From: Sarcocystis neurona
Taxonomy: Eukaryota; Apicomplexa; Conoidasida; Eucoccidiorida; Sarcocystidae
Reading direction: 5' to 3'
NCBI GenBank assembly: GCA_000727475.1
Contig: KL647328.1
Span: 186,001-250,000 of the forward strand
DNA: 64,000 nt
In this document: positions 25,201-36,348 of the stretch, in pieces
Layout of the letters: each line of letters opens with the position of its first letter
Numbering within the stretch: the stretch's first letter is position 1
The notes under the pieces: model-generated
Told to the model about the DNA's origin: nothing
The model's database searches: none
The model's input: only the letters and a program-made list of their open reading frames with translations
Program-made: the position numbers and the translations under genes

Positions 25201-27893
25201 ATCCTTGCAAGACTGGAGCAGATCACTACACAGACGTTTCATAGGCAGCAGAGGGCCGTGCGGAGGCTTGATATGCACAGACAACATGTAGAAATTTATC
25301 CATGTATCTCTGTAGTGTCGAAAAGAGATTCCTGTCGACAGGGAACGTCCACGGATCAGACTTCACGTGCGCCTGTGTGTGTCGGCACCGAAACGCGCAC
25401 CGTGGAGCTCAGAAGAGAAAGCGTCCACAGGGACGCCGAAGGGTAGATCCCTGTGAAGAAGAGCGAAGCACAACCTTACTACGAAAGGCTGCACCACACC
25501 TACTCAGAAATATGCATGCTCGAACACTGACACAGACGCATGCACGAATGTAGATGAATAGACAGGCTAAGATCAACGGTACATATGTGAACGGGAACAG
25601 GCAGGAAAGACTCAGTTCACGACCGAGAATGGAATACCTCACTCGCAGTCGATAGAGCTACATGGCGTTCGAAGCTGCAGCTGCACGTGGCAGAAACCAC
25701 AGTCGAAACCGTGTCTCGTGGTGACTAAAAGGAAGCAGCTGCACTATCGACAGAGCCACCGCTACAAAGAGAGGGAAGTCCTCATGTGGTACACCTTGAA
25801 TGTGCTAGTACGGCTGAGGACCCGCTTCAAGGGCTGCGTGTATCCGTACCTGCAGTCATATTTGCGTAGGACAGCTGCACCTTTTGCCTCCCGACGGAAA
25901 TTTCTGTTTGACTCAACACCCACATGCGCACGTCGTCCGGAAGTCCCTGGAGATCTGGGGTTAGAAAGAACGGAAACCAAATGCACGCGTGCCATCAATC
26001 TTTTAGTGGCACACGTGGTTTATTCAATTGACTTGGGTAAGCAGCGCGTATTGTTGTGACGCGCTGTTCTCACACTTCACCGTCGACTCACGCACGGGGC
26101 GCCAAGGCACGGCCACTTCCCGCCCGTGGTACTCAGACCCATACCAACACGTCTGCGGACAAACACGTATATAGATGCAAATACTACGCAGTGAAACACA
26201 CAAATACGAATATACCGATACATGTATACATACATATCGCATACCTACATGCGCATGCGCATAAACACATACTACTTAGGGGGCCTTCTACGAAACGCGC
26301 AGCACGTAGTGGGCCGCGCGCGATGGGATACAAACACGTGTGCATCCAAAAGTGTATACATACAAAGTGGCTACTTCTATCGACAACTGAAGTGTAGTTA
26401 ATGGGGACTAAAGACAGCATAGTCAAATTATATTCAGCTCTCGCATGAAAATATGACCACGGTGTCACGACTGACGTGCGTATTCTCACGCCTCAGATCC
26501 GGCGGTACGCAGCAGTTTTTCCGTGAGGAGAATGGACGAAGACTACAAGTTGCAGGCAGCAAAATCTCAACATTTGCGGCTTCTGCTTTTCCCCCCGTTA
26601 AACGCCCCGCTTCTTCGTGTTCTCCTGGAAAATGCCTGTTCCTCGCAAGCACAGGAAAGAATTCCGAGTAGAAGTTGTGCAATCTAGCGGCGACACGAGG
26701 TTACTCTACCGCGGTATACGTCGGTCATGTAAGTTCCTTCTGCGTTTGAAAGGAATGCAGATTTTACGGCCTCGAAGCTGGATACTCAGGTACGTCGGTG
26801 CCACACTTAGCTACAACTATGCGGTAGACGCGCTGAAAAGGCGCTCTGCTTGCAGCAGATACGTAGAAGCACCCGCCGCATGTCGATGATATGCTTGCGG
26901 CTCCCCGCGCCGCCTAATACCATCCTGCAGCACGCAAGCGTGCAACGTGCGTGTGAAGACTGATTGCTCTACGTCATCTAAAGAACATACCTAGGTCACC
27001 AGGAGGCACGTCTCCGGTCTCTACGAAGCTGAACGGAAATGTTGCGATCTTCTAGTTTAAGCTCATATGCATTGTTCTATCCCCCGCCCTCCCCACAGAA
27101 GCAGCACCCTCCGGTGTCCTCTGAAGATTGACCCTTGCTCCATTTGCGTCACGTGAGCTACTACCGTGTGCCTTCAGAAGTCCGCCGCTCCCTTCATTGA
27201 TCAAGCCACCACGTTACACTGTATGGATACGATTGGAAGATTTCACTGCGTGGCGCCTGTGTGAAACAGGTGCTCTCGCTTTTAATTTAAAACGAAGGTT
27301 GACAGGTCACTCGACCTGCGTAACCACGCAGACGCAGGGTCTCTTCGAAGAAGGTCAATCGCAGAACAGCTTACACTCAACATGACTGACTCTGCATATC
27401 ACATGTTGCAAGCGCATCCCCCCGCGTATTCTGAAGTTATCTGCTTTTGCCAAACCGCTGGTGACTTACCTTCCTTAATGCTTTCATCGAGAAAAATGCG
27501 GCGCCAGCATTTACTAGAAGCCTCCTGTGCAGACGGCAGCCCTGCGGCAGAGTGGGCAGCAGCTGCTGCTTGTCCAGCTCTCGCAGCAGACGCCGTCGGT
27601 GCTGCAGAACCAGCGTCCTCTGCGGCGGGCGACGCATTCCTGCAGGTAGTGCGGTCAGGAGAGGCGGCACGGGACTGTCCGGGAGAAGAGCAAGCCCGCC
27701 GCGGACGACTGCCAACTGGTAAAGTGCAGGTCTGGCAGCAGAGAGGCTTCTGAGAGGAAGTTTGTGCAGAGGACAGTGACTCAGGGAGTGCGACAGGAGG
27801 AGAAGACGACTCCGTGGGAGAGTTCCGCGACGACGGGGAGCCAGAGAGAGACGTCGAAGACGATACAGGATGCAATGAAACGGAGGTGTCCAT
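16236..27893 (-). CDS. TRM5: tRNA (guanine(37)-N1)-methyltransferase, Trm5/TRMT5 family
   Basis: Trm5 methylates N1 of G37 beside the tRNA anticodon using S-adenosylmethionine, which limits frameshifting. Phase-matched exons (- strand order): 25,039-25,212 (GVEVPRRFEVVGHIAHLNL); 23,700-23,807 (PALRTVVCKTGIA, HLAGE); 22,470-22,525 (FEIDYAKVYWNSR); 21,373-21,428 (LAAERERLLRAIPPGSVV); 19,888-20,012 (DLFAGVGAFALFLAKRG, LANDGNPAAV; the SAM-binding loop); 17,658-18,615 (FNLDARKFM to IMNLPELALDFL); 17,206-17,354 (KHRVHCYGFSRS). These motifs occur in family order and every junction keeps frame. A likely further exon, 16,236-16,292, encodes PRVEKALQHPWPEDTEVRE; the final VR-VAP-K-type exon was not found. 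At the N-terminus, 27,470-27,893 (ATG at 27,893, Ser/Pro/Ala-rich, donor GTAAGT) probably belongs, but its phase requires another exon before 25,212. About 290 residues separate FNLDARKF from MNLP, where relatives have a few tens. Confidence 0.88.
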
Positions 27894-28723
27894 GTCGACT
27901 TGTACCGGCCGGAACTGCGGCCTGCGAAAGAGATATCTATAGAGTTCGCACCAAACAAAAAGGGGGGTGGAAGGTGGCACACATGTACACACTCAGGTGT
28001 GTGCAATCGTATTTACATTTTTGTCGTCGTGAAAACAGACGACCTCACGGAGTCAGGAAGTGACGGATTATGCGTTTCCACGTTGCCTGCTTGAAGAATG
28101 TGCAAAACTATATATGAGTGTATACACTGGCACATCCACCTGTAGTAAATAGACACATATGCACACACAAAGATGTGCCCCTACACTCACACTTGCCGCC
28201 TCTCAGATGTGCGTGGGGCCCACGCTGGGGAAAGGGAGACAGCCAGAGGGAAACGCATTGTACGACTGTGCGTACGACTACTAGATGACGCTGAATGCAA
28301 GTACATTGAGCCAGTGAGCACAGGAGAGCGAAGGCATTTTACTTGATGTCCAGAAGGGATCTACTGTAGCATGCGCTGGCACTGCTTGCACTAAGATAAT
28401 GGATACAGCGTCCTTTTCGACCGTACCACAGCTAGAGGTACGCAGATTCACCTCAGCACCTGGACACACATATGTCACGCGCATCGGGCCCGCCTAGATT
28501 CTGAACGCCAGCGTACAGCGGCCCACGCACGTGGCTATATACGGGCACATACAAGGAAGAACACTACTGGGTGCATGTTCGCTCGCGCATAGTTTCGACG
28601 TTTTCTCCTGCTTTATGGAGATTCTGGATTTCTTGCACTGGGCGTCTTGCTGAACGGATGCCAACGTACACTAGTGGAATTCCTGCTGCTCAGTGTAACA
28701 GTGAGTACTCACGAAGGAGTGAA

Positions 28724-29126
28724 TCAACTGTGCGAATCTCCAGCTGCACGGCCGGCAGTGTTTATTCTGAGCGTGCTGGACAACGAAGGAAGGTATACCC
28801 CTCGCGGCACCTCCACGCGCGCGTCCATCGCTTCCCTGCTGTACCTGCCGATAGTCACTTGGAATAATGCAAGAAATGAAAGCCATACCTTATAGCTCTT
28901 CTTTTTTGAACACTCGTTGTTTCGCTTACTTTTTTAATTGCTTTGTCAATCTCTGCGTGTCTCTTGCTGGCGCCCGCACGTAGGTAAGTGTGAGCTCCTC
29001 TCCTAATGCAGACAAAGCGTCCAGCTCCGCAGGAGCGGGGCCAGCAGCAGTAAGCTCCATCTCCACTATCTGTACGCCAGGCGAAGCTAGGTGGTCCCCT
29101 ATTTTCAAAGTTGCAGAAAAATCTTG
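28724..29126 (-). CDS. C-terminal exons of an unidentified protein, weakly like ribosome recycling factor
   Basis: Exon 28,930-29,126 follows GCCGACAG and leaves at a GTAAGC donor in phase 2. Exon 28,724-28,844 follows CTATCGGCAG, enters in the matching phase and ends in TGA, with an 85-bp intron between. The joined tail reads LASPGVQIVEMELTAAGP, ELDALSALGEELTLTYVRAP, RDTQRLTKQLKKYSREAMDA and RVEVPRGVYLPSL. The segment from LTLTYV through LTKQLKKY..EA..A resembles the start of the C-terminal helix of ribosome recycling factor (known pattern: a Pro-rich strand, then L.K..KK..E.A...R). The rest does not, and the expected final helix is missing, so this is a suggestion only. Composition and matched phases make it coding regardless of name. 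The N-terminal part may lie in the Ala-rich sequence up to about 30,970. Confidence 0.4.
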
Positions 29127-30484
29127 CTGTCGGCTGTGGCGGCGGGGAGAAACGTAGGCCGAAGAAGAAAAGAGGGAACGCGAAGAATGGGACGGAAAAA
29201 ACGTAGGACAGAGAGAAGTACTACACGGAGAGGAAAATGGAGGATGGCAAAGCCGATAGCGAGAAGAAACGCAGGCACAGGAAAACGAGTGCGCGATTGC
29301 TCGAGTGAATTTAACGCGCGAAAAATGTACCTCTGTACAAGCACGAGAGGGAAGGGTTGCAACCGAGAAGGGAAAAACCTCTCGATTAGCGGGAGAAGCA
29401 AACAGCGTTTCTCGATGTATTTTTGCCGAAGGGAAAATGTGTTGTCCGTTCTGTGGTCGCAAGGGCATGGTCGTTCCTGTTGTCACAGAACGAGACCGTT
29501 GCACGAAGTCACATCTACGGAATACCTCTCTTTGTCTCCACCTACAAAATGCGGTGGCAGTACTCGCTGTCGCCGGACTCGACCGTGAAGAGTATGCGCA
29601 TTCTGCTCTAGCACAGTGTCCCTCTGGCGGACGGCGGGACATCGGGTGATATATATGGACATCGAAAAGAAATACCGTAGGAGTTGAATCAAAGGATGAG
29701 GAAGGTGGAGGCGCGTATGAAGAGTACGAGTGCGGACGACGTGGCAAACAAGGGGCAAAGGAATGCAGAGGAGAAGCCGCAATATCGAGGAGAGGGGAAG
29801 GCGGAGGGAAGGAGCAAGAAGATCGAGGCAGAGAAGAGGAAGCAGAGAAAGAAGCCCGCAGAGGAGACGTAGAGCGGAACGACGAAGCAGAGGACGAAAG
29901 GGCAGAAGAACGACACCAGCGACCAGTAGGAAAAGCAGCAAGAGTTAACGTAGACCGCCGGGGTGCGGAGCGAAGCCATGTAGAAGAGTATGGAGAAGAA
30001 CACGGAAGCGGAAACGAGACGAGACGGCACGAGAACCCCAGTGCGGCTTCTTCTTGAGAATGAAGAGTTGGGGGAGGTTGTTCAAAAGAGTACAGAACAG
30101 CTGAGGCTGTGTCTTTCCCTGTCAGGTGTTCCCCAAAAATTCCAAGAATAACGTCCCTAGATGCTACGCCTCCCGGCGGAGAGGCCGTGGAGAAGCAAAC
30201 ACATGACAGGGAGGACAGCAGAGGCGGCCAAGCAAAAGGGAAATTTGGACGCCCGGCCCACGAATGCGTGCAACGCCGCTGTGCTGCTGCAGCAGCGCTG
30301 TACTTTGGCGACTGCGGAAGGAAGGGGAATGAGCCAAAGCAAAGATTTTTGAAAAGAGGGGACGCGCAAGGCAGGTGCGAGTGAGAAGGCCAGTCGCACG
30401 AGGGAAACGGCTTAAATGAAACAGATGACTCAGCCCGCACATGCTGTACTCGTAACTGGAATCTGCTGTACCGTTCACCCGTCG

Positions 30485-30967
30485 TCAGGCATCCCCTACG
30501 TATGCTGCAGCTGCTGCTGTTCCACCGAGTACCGCTGGGTCTTCTGCTGCTACGCTGATGTGGGGTGCTGCACACTTTCCTACTGCCGTTCCCGCTGTCG
30601 CCTTCAACACTGCCTTTCCTGCTGCAGTCCCTGAGGACGTCGGTGGTTCTGGAATCATCAACAACCTGGATCCTGTCCCTGCAGTTCGCGTCGCTGCTGC
30701 CACGAGTGACACTGCTCCTGTTGCTGATGAAACTGCTGCGTACCTCTGTGCTAATGTTTCTCCTGCCGTTGCCCCATTCTTTGCCGTCGCCGACGCACCT
30801 GTCGTTGCTGCCGTTGCTATTGTGTGTGCCGTAATCGTTGCTGGTATTATGGTTGCTGCCGCTCCTCCTGTATCTACTGCTGCTGTTGTGTCTGCTCCTC
30901 TTACGTCTGTTGCCGCTTCCTCTAATGCTGTGTCGGCTGGAAGAAAGAGCGCGCAGGAGGCAGTCTT
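30485..30967 (-). CDS. Ala/Thr/Gly-rich open stretch, possible exon
   Basis: On the - strand, one frame from about 30,967 to a stop at 30,485 is built mainly of GCA, ACG and GGA codons and gives an Ala/Thr/Gly-rich chain, for example GAAATIIPATITAHT and AAATRTAGTGSRLLMIPEPP. An overlapping - strand frame gives Ser/Arg/Asn-rich sequence, and the + strand gives Val/Ala-rich sequence, because the DNA is a degenerate GCA/GCAACG-type repeat. Ala-rich insertions are typical of coccidian proteins, and the orientation matches the exons at 28.7-29.1 kb. Whether it is translated, and in which frame, cannot be decided by eye. Confidence 0.25.
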   Translation of the reverse strand, partial: KTASCALFLPADTALEEAATDVRGADTTAAVDTGGAAATIIPATITAHTIATAATTGASATAKNGATAGETLAQRYAAVSSATGAVSLVAAATRTAGTGSRLLMIPEPPTSSGTAAGKAVLKATAGTAVGKCAAPHISVAAEDPAVLGGTAAAAAYVGDA

Positions 30968-30979
30968 GGCAGACTAGCT

Positions 30980-33900
30980 GTCGCCGTCGACTGATTGCCT
31001 TTTTCACCTCCGATTTAGATGAAATGAAAGAATGTACTACAACGTCACACAGCTGAACAGTATTCAGTCGAGAAATGGAAATTGATGAATCTACACGTTT
31101 GGGTTGCAGCAGACTCGAGGCGCTACAACTATACAGGTAAGAGAAGTGCACAAGTTGCAAAAGAACTATACACCACTTGCGAGAAATTGAGGAAACACCA
31201 GCCTTCGGAAGCATGCTCGGTGATTAGGGCCTCGGAGGTGGTAGCTGTGGGTGGTGAGAACGGCGGACGTTGGTGAGAGCTTAGACTCCCATAGAAAGGC
31301 ATCTGCATAAGACGTAGGTGCGTGCCACAACAATTAGAGTGAAACCGGGTGGAAGACGAAGCAGGCGTGGGCAGGTACAGCTGGTGCATATGTCATGGTT
31401 CACACGCGGCGGAGGAAGCTGTCAAGAGGTCTCCACGACTCTCGTCAGAGAAGGGAGAGCCACTCTGTACACAAACGTTCACACGGAAAGTGCACAAATT
31501 TACCCGATAAAATTGCTCTCGACTGCAACTCTTTCCTCTTCACAGACACGGGAACAGATATTCAAGTGGACTCATAAGAAAAAGTAGAGACAATCATCAA
31601 TAAGTATGTGCGTCTATTTACATGAACCTGTGTAGCGATGCACACGCGTGTATTCATGTATACATATATGTAATCCATATATTTACGAAAGCCCGGAGAC
31701 TGCCCCAACATATTTCTGCATATGAACAGAAACACACACAAATACAAAATGGGTTCCTTGGAGTTAGAAAAGTTGCGTTTGTAAATCTCGGGCATTCTTG
31801 TTTCCACGATTACAGAGAAGAGCGCGTTCGGGCCAGACCACGTTAGTTTGTGTGCATGCACTGCGGAGCCATACTGATACGTTCTGCAGATGTGTAGTCA
31901 CTCCCTTTTACCCTTGACACCTGTTTTAAAATAAAAGGAGCACCTGTTTAATTATTCAATAGCGGCAACATCATAACGCCCTGCAAAAAACCGGGCGAGT
32001 AAAGAGATAGGTGTGCTGCGTATGTGTGTTCGCAAAGCGGGCATGCACAGTGAGCGTGCATACCGTGCGTCTCCGCAGCTCCAAGCGTGTTTGTGCGTAC
32101 CTGGCTGCAACGGAAAACGCCAGCGTGCATTGCTGCAGTACGAATGCGCCCCCACGCACATCCCCATATAATGCAGTAGACCTGTAAACGTACATCTGTA
32201 TACACGTATATATGCATCTTCCGTATACATCAAAACTGCTACTGGTGTGAGTTTACACGTCTCTAAATGCTTGCGCGCACGCGACGTTAACGCGATGGCA
32301 GACGCTGACGGCAAGGTAAGTTCTTGCACCACTACCCACACAGTGTATACGGCTACATAGAGAGCGCTGACGTGCCTACCTAGATGCTCTAGGTTGAAGC
32401 CTCACCCACGTTTACCCGAATAAGCGATAAATGCGCGTGTATCTTCATGTATTTTGACAGCTTTACTGGGGCATACGGTCCTTTGTGCAGTCGATCTCCG
32501 GCACGTACACGTTCTCCTTCACTGTTTACAGTGAAGTCCGTACTCATGCTGCACCGTATATATACTTTCCTTTATGGGTACTTGGGTGCGTTAACGTTTT
32601 CCTGGTACAGACATGTGCAAACCTGCGCCCACGCCCGGGTATGCGTCCGTGTACTGTAATGCATACAAAAACAAACAACTACCTTCTCTTGTTGAAGACA
32701 TGCGCTCTTATAACGAAGCGTAACTAATGAAGGACAAAGATAGAAAACGCACGCAGGTGAATCTGCGTCTCCGCCCGTACGGGTGTCAAAATCGTCCCTG
32801 ATAGAGCAGCCGTTCCTGTTACGTAGGTATATCTTCGTGCACTGCACCCGTGCCAGTACGGGTGTCAAAATCTTCCCTAATCGAGCAGCCGTTCCTAGAG
32901 CTTCAAGTAGATCCATCTTCGTGCACTCCAATACCGCGTGTGTCCAGCATACTTGCCATCAGCTCTCCTAGGAATGAATGGAAAACAGTTACACCGTTTT
33001 TCACCAGCCAGTAGCAGCAAGTGCTTATAACGGTTTGCGGAGACATATGTGGAAAGCTGGACACGATGAGGTCTACACGATATCTGACACATCGGTGTAC
33101 ACAGCAGCTTCCTTGTCGTGATGGGGGGGGGTCAAGTGCGTGAATAAGACCCTACACAGGGAAGAGGCGAAAATACATAATCATGACATTTCTGCTCACT
33201 AACATTTCGTCAGTACGCGGGTGGATGCAGGGGGAGGTGAGTAGAAACTCTATCTGGAGACCGCCCGTAACGGACATGTACCGAGCTCGACCGCCTGATT
33301 GATGAAAACGGATAGAACAAGATCGTCCCTTGATTTGTCTCCTTTGGAAGGTGTGCATGATGGCTATAAATCACGTATGCGTAAGTGGGTACGGCAGTAA
33401 TTTGTCTCCGGAGGTACGGTAGTGCAGATACTGGCAGGAGAATTCAGTCCGCAAAGTGCGCTAACAGCCTGATATCTTTATTTTCTGCTGCATGTGAAAG
33501 TTGCTGCCATGGTGCACGCAGATTGTTGCTACGAGATTGTATAGGTTGCTTGCATGACCGTGTGCGTCGACTTGCGTCCCTTCTCAATTGTTGACGCTGG
33601 CGTCTTGAATATTACGAGGTGTTGTCTCAGCAAGGACGGCTAAGTACACACGTGCCTCTTCGCGCGCACTGACGACGAACTTTACCTGTGCTAACGCAAG
33701 AAAGTTCTACCTACGCTTCAAATGGGTTTACGTGAGAACTTCTGCGTTGTCCGAGCAGATGCGCAGGTGGGCAAACGGGTACCCGTTGACCTCAACACGG
33801 GAAAGTTCGGGACCTGACGCTGATACAAATGTTCCACTGCGGTCACGTTAGTTGCATAGATCCCTTCGGTCGTTCAAATGTAAAGACTCGGTTTCGGCCC

Positions 33901-34848
33901 ACCCCACTGCGGCACACGTGCACCTTCACTTACACACTGGCAGGCTCCACTGCGTATGTTCAGTAATGCTGGACAGAACCTCTCCAGTAAGGTGCAGCCA
34001 AAATCTTCTAGACGCTGAACATTGGGAAGAACAGTGCAACGCGCGCGTGTACGGATGCAAATGAAAAACCGTCCTCTGGATAAGAACTGGCTGCGTTGTA
34101 GACTGCAAAACGTAGAGGCGAGTCCATACATGGGTGCACGCATTACTGACTCTGCTGTGGGCTTCCGGTACAAACATTTGGAGTGTTTGTTCGCACGCAA
34201 TTTGCAACAAGGTCCCGCAAGGCAGTTTACCGTGGCCCTTCCTTGATGACCTTCATGTACGAGAGAGCGGTTGTATTCAAATGCGCACTTGCGTTCTCCT
34301 GTTTATATGCGCGTCTAGGACTGCGCGGAGTAACAAAAACTCCTTCGACCGATGCCCCTGCCAGGCCTACAAATGCATGAAAAGGTGGCTTCCAGAAATT
34401 ACGCTGCCGCCAGTTCAAGACTTCGAGCTAGCTCACACATGTGAACGCCGAGTGAGCCTTTTCTCTGTTTTTTTTTGAAACTGCCTCTTGGGAGAGTGGT
34501 GTAGCGTCGATTTGCGTATCACTATGGACTTTCCTCAGAGTTCCGGGAACCTCTGCAGAAGCACGCTCATCTGCCCTTGAAACCTATGTAGCGGCTGCCG
34601 GAGTGCGATTGTGCTAAAATGCAGTTCACACATGTGTACGCTGTTTGTCGGACCTGTGCCGTATAGAATGCTGCGTGTCACCTGACATGCAGGGGCTCTA
34701 TCTCCTGCCGTATCTACATGTCCTTCCTCCGAAAGACACCGCAGAGCTTACTGAGCTTCCTTTTGTATGTTACTGTCGATCACCCGTATGTTTATACGAA
34801 TGTGTAATCACTTCGTCCCGTGTCTTTCCCACAGCAAAGTCGAAGAGA
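30980..34848. other. Long gene-poor stretch
   Basis: No frame with convincing composition and splice sites is seen on either strand. The stretch contains microsatellite-like alternating DNA (31,610-31,690; 32,150-32,220) and an imperfect tandem duplication at 32,775-32,930, annotated separately. Confidence 0.4.
32775..32932. repeat. Imperfect tandem duplication, about 81-bp unit, two copies
   Basis: The block starting GTACGGGTGTCAAAATC at about 32,777 recurs at about 32,858. Both copies continue through TCCCT(G/A)AT, GAGCAGCCGTTCCT and end near ATCTTCGTGCACT, with scattered substitutions and a small insertion in copy 2. It is non-coding as far as I can tell. Confidence 0.75.
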
Positions 34849-36348
34849 TTAAACAGATAGCAGTGCTGTCTTAGTGTACATTTTATCGTTCACTAGGTCA
34901 GAGATGCGTTGCTTGTAGCTGGTAGACCCTTTCAACGAACTGTGCAGTTCATCAACAAGGTACTTGATATCTCGCTCATATTTCGACTTTATTTTCTCCA
35001 CCTGCAAACGCTTTCTTCGGGCTTGATCCATTATCGCCCTTTCTTGTAAGGAAAGGTCGATAGGAGACGGTCCTCCCAGACCGTTTAGTCCAACTTTTGC
35101 TAATAATCTTTCAACGAATAGCGGGTCGGCCGGTCGCCTTCGAGTCCCGAGTGTGCTAGCGAGATCGTGCTTGATATCTGTTTGCAGCTGTTTCACACCT
35201 CTCTCGAATGCTTGGAAGGTCTCTTCGTCCCTCTTCGTTTTTCGGTCTATACGCTGCAAGGCGGCGCCCAGAACAGGAAGTAGAGTAAGACGTCTCACAG
35301 GGGCGCGGGACAGGTCCGTCGATGCCACCCCACTTTTGGCGTCAAGCTCTCCAGTCTTGCTGCTGTGAGCTGATTCAGTTGGGTATGCGCCGTTGCCTTG
35401 TTTGTTGGTGGGCTTGGAAAATTTCAGGAGCTTGACTCCACTTGACGCAAAATCTGGTATGGTGAAGCCCTGCTCGTTGAACCTGCCAGGGACTCTCAAG
35501 GAATTGTTCTTCAACTCGGGAAAAAGACCCCTATTAGACTTTCCGTGAGCAGACGATGTTGCCGGTGGAGACTCGTTTTCGGGGACGTTCTCATCAGTAT
35601 GGGCGGCGACTGTGGCCTCCTCCGTCGCTGTAGGTCCAGCTGCGTCGAAGTCCTTCCGCTCCTTCTTTCCGATCCAGCTCAGCGAGGGAATAACATTCTG
35701 TTGATCTCTTTGTTTGAATAGCTGCCCGAGGCGGCCTAAGCTTTCACCTCCCTTCGTGAACGCTTGCGTGTCTGGGTGTGCGCTGGACACACTAGTCGGG
35801 AGGAGTGGTAGAGGAAGCGGCAGTGTGTCCTCGCCACTGCCCATGTGAATCTTGGATTTAAATTGAGGAAGCGAGTGACTCAGCTGCTCTTTCAATTCCT
35901 GCAGGTCCAGCTTTAGGCCAGTTTTCGCGTCGGAAGGAGGCAGTGTTCCCTCGCTACTGCCGACGTGAATCCTTGATTCCAATTGTGGCAGCGAGTGAGC
36001 GAGCTGCTGTTTCAACTCCTGCAGGCCTACATTTAGGCCAGTTTTCCCCTCAGTTGGAAAGGCTGAATCGTGTCCTGGAAGAGCGAATCGCTCTACTCCC
36101 AAGCCACCCTTGAGAGGAGGGAGATCAAGTTTGAAATCGGCAAACGCTGGGCTTCCTGTGTAAAGTCTATCCAGCCCTACATTGTCCAATCTTAATTTTT
36201 CCCAGTCAAGTTTGTTTAGTTTCGCGATACCGTTTTCTTCATCTGACTCCTCCGTCTTGCTCGCTCCACTAAAAAAGTTGCCGAGTGTTGCCTCAGCCGC
36301 TGGCGCGCCTGCGGCCAGAAGCGCGCACGCGAAAGAAACACGCAACAT
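34849..36348 (-). CDS. Secreted protein with 40-residue tandem repeat (499 aa, single exon)
   Basis: An uninterrupted frame runs from the ATG at 36,348 to the stop at 34,849. The N-terminus, MLRVSFACALLAAGAPAAEA, is a clear signal peptide with a likely cleavage after the Ala-rich end; no other membrane segment follows, so the product should enter the secretory pathway. Residues 102-141 and 142-181 are a two-copy repeat; each unit contains KTGL...LQELK.QL.HSLPQ, then a Lys/Arg-Ile-His segment ending GS.E.TLP. The middle is hydrophilic and probably disordered. The last 120 residues are strongly helical and basic (AIMDQARRKRLQVEKIKSKY, then a Glu/Asp-rich helix). This architecture is common among coccidian microneme, rhoptry and dense-granule proteins, but I cannot assign one. 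The neighbours within 2.5 kb give no functional hint. Confidence 0.85.
   Translation of the reverse strand: MLRVSFACALLAAGAPAAEATLGNFFSGASKTEESDEENGIAKLNKLDWEKLRLDNVGLDRLYTGSPAFADFKLDLPPLKGGLGVERFALPGHDSAFPTEGKTGLNVGLQELKQQLAHSLPQLESRIHVGSSEGTLPPSDAKTGLKLDLQELKEQLSHSLPQFKSKIHMGSGEDTLPLPLPLLPTSVSSAHPDTQAFTKGGESLGRLGQLFKQRDQQNVIPSLSWIGKKERKDFDAAGPTATEEATVAAHTDENVPENESPPATSSAHGKSNRGLFPELKNNSLRVPGRFNEQGFTIPDFASSGVKLLKFSKPTNKQGNGAYPTESAHSSKTGELDAKSGVASTDLSRAPVRRLTLLPVLGAALQRIDRKTKRDEETFQAFERGVKQLQTDIKHDLASTLGTRRRPADPLFVERLLAKVGLNGLGGPSPIDLSLQERAIMDQARRKRLQVEKIKSKYERDIKYLVDELHSSLKGSTSYKQRISDLVNDKMYTKTALLSV
35806..36045 (-). repeat. Two 120-bp in-frame repeat units within the secreted 499-aa protein
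   Basis: Units 35,926-36,045 and 35,806-35,925 encode residues 102-141 and 142-181. They align without gaps until the Pro/Leu-rich end of unit 2, and differ by conservative changes (for example QQLAHSLPQLE versus EQLSHSLPQFK). Confidence 0.85.

Noticed and set aside
28926..31214. A 762-codon - strand open frame
   Set aside because: Apart from its last 65 codons, the translation is Ser/Arg/Pro-rich and Cys-scattered, as expected of a shifted reading of a GCA-type repeat and of purine-rich DNA. Only the 3' part has coding composition and a matching donor.
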